From: Phaeoceros laevis
Taxonomy: Eukaryota > Anthocerotophyta > Anthocerotopsida > Notothyladales
Assembly (NCBI GenBank): GCA_049999765.1
Contig: JBNGIQ010009366.1
Span: forward strand, 177,927 to 241,926
DNA: 64,000 bases
Direction: 5' to 3'
The notes beneath the pieces were generated by a model. The model had not been told where the DNA came from and searched no databases. It saw only the letters and a list, made by a program, of their open reading frames with translations. How positions within the stretch are numbered: the stretch's first letter is position 1; each line of letters begins with the position of its first letter. The translations under genes and the position numbers were made by a program. Shown piece after piece: positions 23,746 to 33,615 of the stretch.

Positions 23746-24808
23746 GGAGGGCAGTCTCAAGGGTGGTAGTCTACACACCTTCTGTTTTCCTCCTGACAAA
23801 GTATATCTCCCTAGCAAGTGTGATAGCTGCTCTGTCTGTAGGAATTGCCAAGTTTGTTGGTTAGGAGGATTTCTGCCATGGTGTCCGAGGGTTCTGCTAT
23901 AGCAAATGCAGTTTTGGGACGCCTGAAAACCTAGTTTTGTAGGTTTGGCAGAGACGTTTTGTCAACTGCGTCCAGTTTGGTTGCTTGTAAATAGTCGAGG
24001 CCATAGTGAAGCGGCGGCAAGTTGCGCCTGGTGCTGAAGCATTAAGCAAGCATTGTGGGTGACACAGCTTAGCTGCAGTAACATCATCCTGGTGGGAGAT
24101 GGGTTTTGAGGACTCTAAGATCATGCTATGACTTTGTATTCACAGAGCTAGCAGGGTCTCAACTGTGACCACCTTGTGGTCAAATTTTTGTAATCCGTTT
24201 TGTACAGGAATCGGCGGAATTTTGATGTTACAGCCTGTTGTTAGCACTAGGTGTTGAGCAGGTTCTCGAAGGCTCACATCCGAAACTTGCAGCTTCTGTG
24301 TCAATCAGAAACTGCAAATTGCACTAATTAGAAGCATGCCAAATTCTTTGAAAGGGTGCGGTAGTGAAACACCATATTGTGACAAATTGATGGGTCGTGG
24401 AAAGGTCACTGCCATCTTCGAGTCCTTACGGGCAACTCAGGCTACGAAACTGATGAGGCATGCATAGTGACATGGAGATCGTGTCTCACGGATGAGCTGC
24501 ATACGCCTTGTTAGCCTTCTTACAGATTGTAAATGGGACCACTTCTCAAAATTTCAGCTGAGACTCGTCAGAAGTCCGACTGAAGAGATCCTAGACTAAT
24601 GTTCCACGAACCTAGTGCCGTCTAAACTAGGCAGTGTAAAAGAGATCGTCACATAAGGGACTGTCTGGACAAGCCACTCGTCATGAGTCACCTACTTGGA
24701 ACCACTGGCACCTCTACGGTGCTGATCTCTTGTAAAACCCCAAGGCAATCTCCACAATTTGAGCCACAGCTCTGTTTGCCTGCTGTCTTTAAGCAAGTAG
24801 CTGGCTAG
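23746..24808. other. 1.1 kb intergenic between convergent genes
   Basis: No convincing coding sequence. Contains the 3' UTRs of H2A and of the orphan membrane protein. Confidence 0.5.
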
Positions 24809-25204
24809 CTAATTTTCGCGGTTGCGATTCCTGCGAGCTGTGCGCACCTTCTTGAACGCCAAGGTCAATACCACCAGGCAGCCCAAGACTGGAAGCCACG
24901 CCCGCATTTGGTAAGTGGATTTATCGGTTTTGCAGTATCTGATGCGGCCGATGAGAGCTGGAATTGCTGCCATTGCAAACACGAATAAGCAACCGAGCCA
25001 CACGGACCACTTCCTGCCATTGGAGAACAACATGATCAACAGCATGATCATGGTTGTGAGGCCAACTGCCCAAATCAAAGACAGAAACATGAAATGGTCG
25101 CAGAAGTAATCGTCATCCTGGGTGATCATCACAAGGCTCTCCGGGGCAGCCAGAAAGCTGCTGGCCAACCCCGAGGGCGCAATTCCTGGCGCTGTCGCCA
25201 TCAT
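24809..25204 (-). CDS. Small three-helix membrane protein, unknown family
   Basis: 131 residues from ATG at 25204, no intron needed. Three hydrophobic segments are evident at about residues 38-60 (FMFLSLIWAVGLTTMIMLLI), 66-87 (WSVWLGCLFVFAMAAIPALIG) and 102-118 (WLPVLGCLVVLTLAF). The C-terminus is strongly basic (KKVRTARRNRNREN), suggesting it faces the cytosol, and the first 35 residues are polar. I do not recognise the family. It is head-to-head with Rae1, 542 bp apart. It is longer and more hydrophobic than chance frames around it, but I have no homologue in mind. Confidence 0.6.
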   Translation of the reverse strand: MMATAPGIAPSGLASSFLAAPESLVMITQDDDYFCDHFMFLSLIWAVGLTTMIMLLIMLFSNGRKWSVWLGCLFVFAMAAIPALIGRIRYCKTDKSTYQMRAWLPVLGCLVVLTLAFKKVRTARRNRNREN

Positions 25205-25746
25205 CCACAGTCCTCAAGAGCTCTTGATCAGCCCCGCAGTATTCAATCTGTAGAAATGGCATGCGCATCCTGCCTGCAGACATTGCTCAAGCTCCTGCCT
25301 CTTCACACGTTCCAGCTGCTGCAGAGACGTCAAGAGCCGAACTTTGAAACGGTGGTTGGAAGCTGAAGCGCCCTTCACTTCGCTTTGCGTCCACTAAAAC
25401 AAGGTAACGATGCTAAGCACCGTGTGTCCACAACTTACTACAAATTAACGATGCTAAAAAGGGGTGTTTTCGGTAAATCGCAAGCCAAAATGGTAAAACT
25501 GCAGTATATGTTGTTTCCAGAGGACCGGACAAACTTGGCGGACAAGCTCGCACCTCATTCAAATCGAGACACTAAGAGTTTTGAGCTCGGAGATCGTCGT
25601 CGAAATTGGAGCCTTCTCTGATACAGGTGCTGCAGCGGACAAGATGGGACGGCCGAGCTTTTTCCGTCTTCTACTCGCTCCACCGTGAATCCGTTCGGCT
25701 GTCGCCTCGCATTGCTCAACATTAGGGTTCTTGCGAGTGACCGAAG

Positions 25747-27422
25747 ATGTCCAACTTTGGAACCATGGCTGCAGCGTCTGCGCACAACCCCAATAAGTCT
25801 TATGAGGTATGTAGATGATGCTTCTGCATTCATCAGCAGCTCCTGTTTCGGCAGGCCTGATGCCTGAGTGACCTGAACATTACTCTGAACCATCTTGACA
25901 AGTGGGTTTGAACAGGTCGTGCAACCTCCTACTGATGGAATTTCAAGTCTAGCTTTCAGCCCCAAGGCCAATCATCTTGTGGCTGCCTCGTGGGATAACC
26001 AGGTTGGTAGCCCTTTGTTTTGTTTCCCAACCTGTCCTTGCTGTCTGCTCTTTTTAAAGCTCTGAGCTCAAAATCTGTGCTGCAGGTGCGGTGCTGGGAG
26101 ATTCAGCAGAATGGAACGAGCGTGCCAAAGGCAGCAATCAGTCACGAGCAACCTGTAAGTTGCTTGACAATGAGTAGGCAGTAGGGGACAGGGACTCTGA
26201 CACTTTTAGTAAGAACGTGCTCGAGTTGACTCAATAAACTACTCCTCATGCAGGTCCTTTGCGCAGCTTGGAAGGATGATGGGATGACGGTCTTCTCAGG
26301 AGGTTGTGATAAACAGGTGAAGATGTGGCCCTTACTTAGCGGTGGTCAGCCTGTTACAGTTGGAGTGCACGATGCACCCATTAAGGAGGTGGCATGGGTT
26401 CCAGAGATGAGTCTGCTTGTTTCTGGAAGCTGGGACAAGACCATCAGGTATGTGAACATTCCCACAGGAACCAAAATCACGTTGAGTTACCGTGGTATTT
26501 GGACTAATTTTCAGTACTCCAGGTATTGGGACTTGCGTCAGCAAAATGCTGCCCATACTCAAACACTTCCGGAGCGATGCTATTCTATGAGCGTGAGGCA
26601 CCCCCTGATGGTGGTTGCTACTGCCGATCGCAATGTAGTCGTCTTTAATCTGGCAAATCCACAGGTAACCCAGCTGTTTGGAGCTAGAACTTTTGTTCGC
26701 CTTAGGCCTTCTTTCTGGAAGTTAACCCTAGTTCTAACGTGCAGACAGAGTACAAAAGGATTCAATCCCCCCTCAAATTCCAGACTCGATGCGTTTCCAC
26801 CTTTCCTGACAAGCAGGGATTCTTGGTTGGTTCCATTGAAGGCAGAGTGGCTGTGAACCACATTGAAGATCAACAGCAGTCGAAGAATTTCACTTTCAAG
26901 TGCCACAGAGACAACAATGACATCTATGCTGTGAATGCAATGAATTTTCACCCCGTGAGTTCATATTGTCAGTTCAGTACAAAAACCTTTGTAGCTCTGT
27001 TTCAAGATGTGCCTCATAACGAACTGCTCGGCTGTGGTGTAGGTTCATGGCACGTTCGCCACCTCAGGATCTGATGGTGCCTACAACTTTTGGGACAAAG
27101 ATAGCAAGCAGCGATTAAAAGTGGGTCCAGATATGCTTTTACACGATTATTCAGGTGTTGATGCCGATGGCTATGTGATGTGAACTTCTGCCGTGACCTT
27201 TTTTCATGTCTTTTGCAGGCCATGCTTAGGTGTCAGCAGCCAATATCAGCCAGTAGTTTCAATAGCGACGGCACAATTTTTGCATATGCAGTAAGCTACG
27301 ACTGGAGCAAGGGTGCGGAGAATCACAACCCGGCAGCTGCAACAAACCATATTTTTCTTCATCCCACACAGGACTCTGAGGTCAAGCCTAAAGCTAGGGT
27401 GGCTGCCACTGGTCGCAAGTAG
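25747..27422 (+). CDS. RAE1: Rae1/Gle2 mRNA export factor, WD40
   Basis: Eight exons: 25747-25806, 25916-26002, 26086-26154, 26254-26447, 26523-26664, 26745-26954, 27043-27120, 27219-27422; phases join for 347 residues. WD-type blades are visible: [78 protein letters not shown] and [16 protein letters not shown]. The C-terminus [18 protein letters not shown] is the Rae1 signature. Rae1 binds the GLEBS motif of Nup98 at the nuclear pore and takes part in mRNA export and spindle assembly. Confidence 0.96.
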
Positions 27423-27784
27423 GCGATGTACAATTATTTAAGTTTTGGAGTCGCCTCCCCGGGGAATGCTGTGACGGGGCACCCGCTCCTACCCCGACCC
27501 CGGTTGCGCAAACTCGACCCGGTAGATTATCGACTCAACCTTTTGTCGCCCATGCGGATAGATTCTATCCGTTTTAGACTTTCTCGGACCAGTTCCTCGA
27601 GGCCTTTTTGATGTAGGAAATTTGAGCCAGTAGACGAAAGAACTACCTACTTATTTATGTATCGTTAGGCTGTGTCCCCTAAGACACGCTGACTCGAAGA
27701 AAGAACTAGCCACCGTTCTTGCCACAATTCTCACTTTGTCAGCACTCTAATATCAATAAACATAAACATGGGATGTCTCCAACT
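27423..27784. mobile_element. Possible LTR-retrotransposon fragment
   Basis: Just after Rae1 comes TTTTGGAGTCGCCTCCCC, similar to a leader motif I recall from plant LTR elements, then GC-rich text (GGGGCACCCGCTCC, GACCCCGGTTGCG) and, near 27750, AT-rich sequence that could be an LTR end. No gag or pol frames and no paired LTR could be found, so this is tentative; it may be a solo remnant or simply the Rae1 3' flank. Confidence 0.25.
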
Positions 27785-27856
27785 GGTTAGAGATAGAGAT
27801 AAGTTAGTTTTGTATGTAGGGTGGTTAGAGATAGAGATAAGTTAGTTTTGTATGTG
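27785..27856. repeat. 38-bp tandem duplication
   Basis: Two nearly identical adjacent copies beginning GGTTAGAGATAGAGATAAG, the second starting at 27823. Confidence 0.9.
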
Positions 27857-27879
27857 CGGGCTAAGGAAGCTATGGAATA

Positions 27880-28260
27880 GGCTTGTGCACTTTACATGTC
27901 TGCGGGCCAAGTGTAAGGAATTACACCCGTAAGGAATTACACCTATAACCTGTAATGTGTGTGTGTAATATAAATAGCTATTTTACATTATATTTTTACA
28001 CTTAAGCGCTAATATAATTATATCTATTAAAAATTAATTATATATCTTAAACCAGCATAATAGCTAATTATTTGTCTAATTACTGTAATAATTTACACTT
28101 CTTTACATATTACACCTGTAAAATTATCTATCTTACACGTGTGAGTTAGAAATTCAGGTGTCACATGGTGTAAGCGTGTGTTTAGGATCGGAGTAATTAC
28201 ACGTGTAATTACATGTGTAAAATATAAAGTGTAAAATGTAAGATGTAACGTGTCCAAGCC
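27880..28260. mobile_element. MITE-like element with TA flanks and GTGTAA-rich interior
   Basis: 381 bp bounded by imperfect terminal inverted repeats: GGCTTGTGCACTTTACAT at the left and, reading the right end on minus, GGCTTGGACACGTTACAT. A TA dinucleotide abuts each end (27878-27879, 28261-28262), compatible with a TA target-site duplication. The inside is very AT-rich and packed with TTACAC/GTGTAA and related palindromic units (ACACGTGTAATTACATGTGT). No coding capacity. This suits a non-autonomous Tc1/mariner-type DNA transposon, although two-base duplications are weak evidence and PIF/Harbinger or another family is possible. Confidence 0.65.
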
Positions 28261-28530
28261 TACTTTGGAAGAGCATCCATGGTTAGCTCAGCATGAAAAA
28301 GCTATCTATCTATCCTAATGCGGCATGACACCTACCTTCGGCGTACCGGGTACCTTAGTGCACCGGGTAACTCCAGTGTACCGGACCGTCCGAACTCCGG
28401 ACTTCATACTACTTGTTTTCAATTCTTGGAGTGATTCAAGATTTCAAAGTTGTTTACTTTATAGACCTTTTACATTTTTCCAAGGTTGCTTTTAAAAGGG
28501 CTATGAAATTGCTGTAGAAAATTAATTGTA

Positions 28531-28622
28531 GCTAGGCTAAATTGGCTTCTGCAGGTCCCTCCAAAAAGGTTGGAATTTGGCATGCTAGAGGGAGGTTTCA
28601 AAAAATAGGTTAGGTAGGATAC
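28531..28622 (+). repeat. Left arm of a 2.2 kb inverted repeat
   Basis: The core GGTCCCTCCAAAAAGG...GCATGCTAGAGGGAGGTTT...TAGGTTAGGTAGGAT recurs in reverse complement at 30602-30693 with roughly 80-85% identity by eye. Confidence 0.85.
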
Positions 28623-29160
28623 TACTTAGGAGGTAATCTCAAAACGAGTTTGATCCTTTTGATCAAACTCTCTTTTTAGAAGGTCATTTACATTCAGAAA
28701 GCTCTTATATTTGAACATCTATTGCAATATTGAACATGTGCAGATTTTATCTACATCCCTCCCTTCTAGTTGCAGCTGAACGGACTGGACACTCAAGATT
28801 CTTCGCCTCTCTAACCCCAAAGCTTCTCAAGATACACCAAGGGACATGATATTCCCAAGCTAGTAGGCAACTTGCACGCTACAGTGTACCGTTTTTTAGT
28901 GTCCACCCCTTACTTTCATTCATTTTCTAAGTTTGATCGTTCGTAAATAGTACTTGTCATATTTAAATGTAAAGAAAAAGGCATGAGGATGTTCGTCTCG
29001 TTGAGAGCTTTCAGAATTTATAAGAATATTTGAAAATGGACACGTGTCGTGAAAGTTACATGCTAAAATGGGATGCAAAGTACTATGTACAGGGTTTGGA
29101 AAAAGTACTTTTGTTACTTGTTTTAGATGCTATTTTTTCCAGGTGCACCTGTGCGTAGGA

Positions 29161-29233
29161 CCTCCCATAAAAGTACATTGGTTGGATGAAACTCATCCCT
29201 CCCACAAAAGTACCTTGGTTGAATGAAACTCAT
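29161..29233. repeat. Tandem duplication, period about 37 bp
   Basis: Two adjacent copies of a unit containing AAAAGTAC, TTGGTTG and ATGAAACTCAT, followed by further short direct repeats (ACCCCGTCA near 29310-29375 and CTCAAGTACT near 29391-29430). Confidence 0.85.
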
Positions 29234-29671
29234 GCAGGAATATTTTTTTTGAGGGCATGAGTACTTTTTTTTACTTTTTTGACTTTTTTGGATGAGATTG
29301 GGGTAATAGTCACCCCGTCATATCTTTTGAGTGGGGTAACTAGTTACCCCGTCATTTTACCCCGTCATGAATGGCGCGAAATAAACTAGCTCAAGTACTC
29401 AAGTACTAGGCTCAAGTACTTAAGTACTCGTGCAAATACGACCCACTGTAGCTTGCAAGTGCCCAGTAATCATCATGACTTACGAAGTTGAAAGTAGAGC
29501 TAGAGCTAGCAGCAAGAACAAAAGTACGTCTCACGCCATGAAGGCACCCTACATATAGCCAGAAACCTTGACGCCGAGGGATGCCAATGCAGTCTGTTGC
29601 GCACCCCTTTGCTATTGCTCGCTCTCGGGCACGCATTGCTTGCTGCTCGTCGGAGGAGGAGCTCGAGGGAG

Positions 29672-29917
29672 ATGGCGGTACCGATGAAGCTGCACATCCG
29701 TGCCACGATTATGTGGGGGCTGGTGATGTGGGGGCTTGTGGTGGGGTTGTTGCAGGCAACAACCCGACACCAGCAAACCCATTTGCCGCTTGTGCAAACG
29801 AGTCGATTTTCCAAGCCGACCAAACCTGCCGACCCGGAGATGAGGACGCATATCGTGCTGATGAAGGCTCAAGGTCCACTGCATCCTAATTTAGGGTGTC
29901 ATCTCCAGCACAATTGA
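29672..29917 (+). CDS. Possible small secreted peptide (81 aa)
   Basis: From ATG 29672 the frame encodes a short basic N-terminus, a hydrophobic core (IMWGLVMWGLVVGLLQA) like a signal peptide, then about 55 polar residues ending GPLHPNLGCHLQHN. A TATA-like CATATAGCC is 115 bp upstream. It sits between the arms of the 28.5-30.7 kb inverted repeat in otherwise non-coding AT-rich DNA. No known peptide-hormone consensus (CLE, CEP, PSY, IDA) fits. Overlapping frames of similar length exist on both strands, so coding status is uncertain. Confidence 0.3.
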   Translation: MAVPMKLHIRATIMWGLVMWGLVVGLLQATTRHQQTHLPLVQTSRFSKPTKPADPEMRTHIVLMKAQGPLHPNLGCHLQHN

Positions 29918-30601
29918 CAGAGCTCACGACATGCTGGACTTTTTTCAGACTTAGTAAACGTCCTTCATCTTGTCCTTCTTTTTCTAGCATGCTTGATTTC
30001 TTTTCAGATTGATTTTCTACCCTCACTCCACCACTAGCAAGGATGCCTCCCGCTTGCCCGCTTGTCTCTTCCGACAATCTCCAAGATACTATGCTCATCA
30101 TGTTATGAGTAAGCAGGATCCTGCCTCTATAAAAAAGTCAGTTTGGCTTGTGCACACCTAGAGGGCTTACAATACCTCCTTTACCTCCAGCTAGCCGGAA
30201 ACGAGGGGTGAATAGTGAAGGTTGAGTATGGCGCTCAAGAGTACATGCACTGTCAACATGGTCCATCAATCTGACACTAGCTAACCACACACGTAGTTAC
30301 CTTGAAGTATTGGGTGCCCGCATATGGGCAAGGGGGGACCCTCTATGGGACCGTGTCAACCTCCTCAAATCGACTCATACTCATTGGAACTACATGTTCC
30401 ACGTAGCTGGCAACTATCTTAGATGAGAGAACGGATTCAAATAGCACTCTGCCGCTGTCCAATATAAGTGATCAGACAACTCGAAAGTAGTAATAAGAAT
30501 AATAATAATAAGCATTTACATTCAATCTGTCTCCAGTTGGGAATCGATTACACCATCACCTCTACGTCCCTTAAGCTATGTAGCCTAACAGTGTGGTGTG
30601 A

Positions 30602-30693
30602 TTATCCTACCTAACCTAGCTCTTTTTAAAACCTCCCTCTAGCATGCAGAGCTCCATCCTTTTTGGAGGGACCGGTAGAAGCCTACCTAGCCT
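30602..30693 (-). repeat. Right arm of a 2.2 kb inverted repeat
   Basis: Reverse complement of the arm at 28531-28622. The outer sequence on both arms also matches loosely (GCTAGGCTAAATTGGC against GGCTAGGTAGGC). Confidence 0.85.
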
Positions 30694-31153
30694 ACCTACT
30701 GTTATCCTCTAAAAGCCTACTTATCGTAGTTAAAGTTATCTATGCATAACATAGATAACTTCCGGAAGGTGATGAAGGTGGCTGCTAATGTGGCACATGA
30801 TGTCCTGGTGGCAAGATCGTGCATTGGGGCTGAATTCTCATCCAGGGCCAGCCCTAAGTCCAATGGTTGCATGGCCGTAGGGAATAACTCCATACTTGGG
30901 AATATACATATGATGTGTATTTATTTATAAGATTGTGTCTAGTGCTATTCTACATAAGCCTTGCACATGTCTTTGGAGAAGATATTTGACTTCACTCCAA
31001 CTAAGAGCGAACTTCTTAAAGCAAACTAGTGTCAACTGGAGGTTGAATGAATGAATTACACTATAGAGTCCGGTGAATGAGCGGAGCCTCTCTAACCACT
31101 TATCACCCATTTACCTTGGGGAGGTTAAATAAATACTACTACTACTTCAATAT

Positions 31154-31224
31154 TTACGTGATATGCCAAGTCCACATGGGAATTTACGTTAATTAACGTG
31201 ATATGCCAACTCCACATGGGAATT
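31154..31224. repeat. Direct duplication, period about 40 bp
   Basis: ACGTGATATGCCAASTCCACATGGGAATT occurs twice with one mismatch, flanking a TTAATTAA-like spacer; the surrounding 30.1-31.6 kb has no convincing gene. Confidence 0.85.
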
Positions 31225-31625
31225 GAACACGCCGTCAGCCGAAGTGGCCTGATGAAGAGGCCAGATGAAGTGGCCGTGCACGTGCAGCTTGCATGCCTTG
31301 GATCCCATATGAACTATTGAACCTCAAGGCCCCAACCTCGGATCTCGCCTCTAATGGGATGCTTTTTTTTTTGTTTCCAAACTCGTCTCCGGGATATGGG
31401 AACGGTGCATAGTATGCCACAAGCGGCATAGGAGCATGGATGAGGCGTGTCCCGCCTTGTATAGGAAGTGTCGCGTGGCATGGCGCAGGTAGAATGTGTA
31501 CACGGACGGTAGTGTTAATCGCCTCCTTAAGGGCATTCCTTGCACGGGGAATTGAGGGATGGGAACCGAGCAAATCTCTTTCGTTTTAGACTAACTGAAA
31601 ATCTCGGTGATCAGAAGAACTAGAA

Positions 31626-33380
31626 TCACCATCTTCGGCGGGCCTTTCGTCTGCACTCAAAACAGGCAACGGACAGTTTATTCATTGTTTCGTGCACTGA
31701 ATCGCCCTGACCTACTTTGAGGCTTGCGTTGGGTATCAAGTTCAAGGCTCGGAATACAGCAGCGTTGTCTTCTTTCAAGTCGTCGATAAGCTTCTGATGT
31801 CTAAGAAGCTGCGGAGGTCAAAGGTATGATCAACAAAACCACCAGCAGCGTGAAAAAGAACAAAGCGGTGCTTATCACTCACAGTAGTTTGTCTAAGAGC
31901 TGCGGAGGTTAAAAGGTACGTCAACAAAACAGCAGCAGGATGAACAAAGAACAAGGTGGTGCAGATCACTCACAGTGCGGAGAATCTCGTTCTCTGATCG
32001 CAAAGCTTCTATCTGAAGGGACAGGTCAGGTGATTATCTTAAGCTGAAGGGCAGCAAGCAGAGCCTATGGGTGACACAACTGTCTATAAAACCAAACAGA
32101 TAAAACACGCCTGCAACAGACAAGAGTCACCAGACAACCACAACGATGATGATAGGGTAATTAGGAAAGCTGATGAAACACCCACCTCGGAATCCATGGG
32201 CTTGGTCTCAAAGAGATTCTGGGTGCGCTCAGTGGCAGTAAACTGTGAACTACTGCCTACTTCGCTACCGGTAAAGTCCTGGTCAGACTGTAAGAGAGGG
32301 GAAGCCGGCTGACTGGTGACAACAATGTTGGCATTCCTGGCTGAGCTATAATCTGCCGAAGGTTGGGCAGAAGGGACTCGTAAATGCCCTGCAAGCATGT
32401 GAAGCCCGTGCTGAAAGAGCACATGGCCACAATTAACAGGTGAGACATCACTAGGGACACTTGATTGCACACAACAAGCTCGAGCGACGGACTGCAACTA
32501 AGCTATCCCAAGCTTTCTTTCCAGTTAACATATGAGTAAAAAAGACCTGAATAAATAGCATAAGCTGTTGCGTCACTCCTGGTTTTAAAGCTATACCTGT
32601 AAACAATGGAATTGCGTCGTCAAAATTTTCTCGGAAACCCCACTGCATTATGTCAATTGAAGTGAGGAACTTTGAAGGCAACAGCAGCCACATAAGCTGT
32701 TCCATGCCACAGCAGATATCAGCTTCTTCAACCGAATTGCAGACACACAAAGTTCAAGAAAGATAAAAAAGAAATTTCCTTTCCATGAAACTCAAGCAAG
32801 CTTGTTGATCAGGGAGACAGCTTGTCCTATTTGAAAGCTTACCAGCACCGAAACCATGCCCGATCCCCACACCACATCCAACACCAGCTTCCAGATTCTT
32901 GATTCCTACAATCTTGATCTTCATTTTCACAAAAATGTAACTTCAGGATCAGTCCGAAATCCCACCAGTGACGAAGGAAACAGTGAACACGACGGCGCNN
33001 NNNNNNNNNNNNNNNNNNNNNNNNNNNNNNNNNNNNNNNNNNNNNNNNNNNNNNNNNNNNNNNNNNNNNNNNNNNNNNNNNNNNNNNNNNNNNNNNNNCC
33101 TGTGGTGTAACCAAGAAAACAAAGAGCATTTCTCCTCTCAATGGGGTAGCCACGCAGCTTCCACGAACTCCAGACCATCAGCAAGTCGACTGTAATCACC
33201 TAAGTTGATGGGCCTTCCTACCCCGATACCGAGGCCACAGCCGATACCAAAGCCTGTCATCACCTGGCCAACCCGCAACACAAATGGATTACGTAGCTGC
33301 AGCTGCATCTGCTGTGGGGGTAGCTGCTGTGGAGGTAGCTGCTGTGGAGGCGACATAGCTCGTTCAGGCTCAGCCGCCAT
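31626..33380 (-). CDS. Glycine-rich plant protein, cadmium-induced AS8-like (one exon lost in a gap)
   Basis: Exons on minus: 33200-33380 (ATG at 33380), a missing exon, 32843-32905, 32547-32596, 32186-32410, 31974-32012, 31626-31808. The N-terminus is Pro/Gln-rich (PPQQLPPQQLPPQQ), then VMTGFGIGCGLGIGVGRPINLG. The next visible exon has AGVGCGVGIGHGFGAG and then GIALKPG, the glycine-zipper-like pattern of a plant family annotated as cadmium-induced protein AS8; its function is unknown. The C-terminal part is a coiled coil (LLRHQKLIDDLKEDN) ending in a Cys-rich CFECRRKARRRW. The flanking exons require a missing exon with phase 1 at both ends; only N bases (32999-33098) are available for it. 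Head-to-head with the phytocystatin. Confidence 0.75.
31801..31982 (-). repeat. Tandem duplication of an intron and its splice sites in the AS8-like gene
   Basis: Two ~92 bp copies, each containing an exon end, a GTGAGTGAT donor, a pyrimidine-rich tract and a CTCCGCAG acceptor. The inner copies enclose a 17-bp segment that looks like an exon but would shift the frame. Confidence 0.8.
32999..33098. other. Assembly gap (100 N)
   Basis: Exactly 100 N, a conventional placeholder of unknown true size, inside the AS8-like gene. Confidence 1.
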
Positions 33381-33615
33381 AGCTCACCGACCTAGGACAT
33401 GTAGTAGCTTCGAAAGCTCTAAATACAGTTTTCGGTTGTTATTTGCTGCGACAGATACGAGGACGCGTGTTGGCTGTTACGTTGTGCCAGATCAGCATCA
33501 GCTCAAGAGGCGCCCCTCGTTTCGGCGATTGCAAATGCTTTCTTTGGGCCCAAGCATTCTTGCTGAGAATAGCAGCATTGAGTCTCGCTCACATAGGGTT
33601 GTGCAGCAGACAAGA

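Noticed and set aside
29850-29917. CLE-like ending GPLHPNLGCHLQHN
   Set aside because: It lacks the R-x-V-P-x-G-P-x-P core; resemblance is limited to a few Pro and His residues.
27785-31224. CRISPR-like or satellite array in the repeat island
   Set aside because: Repeats are two-copy tandem duplications and inverted arms, without regular spacers; a plant nuclear context.
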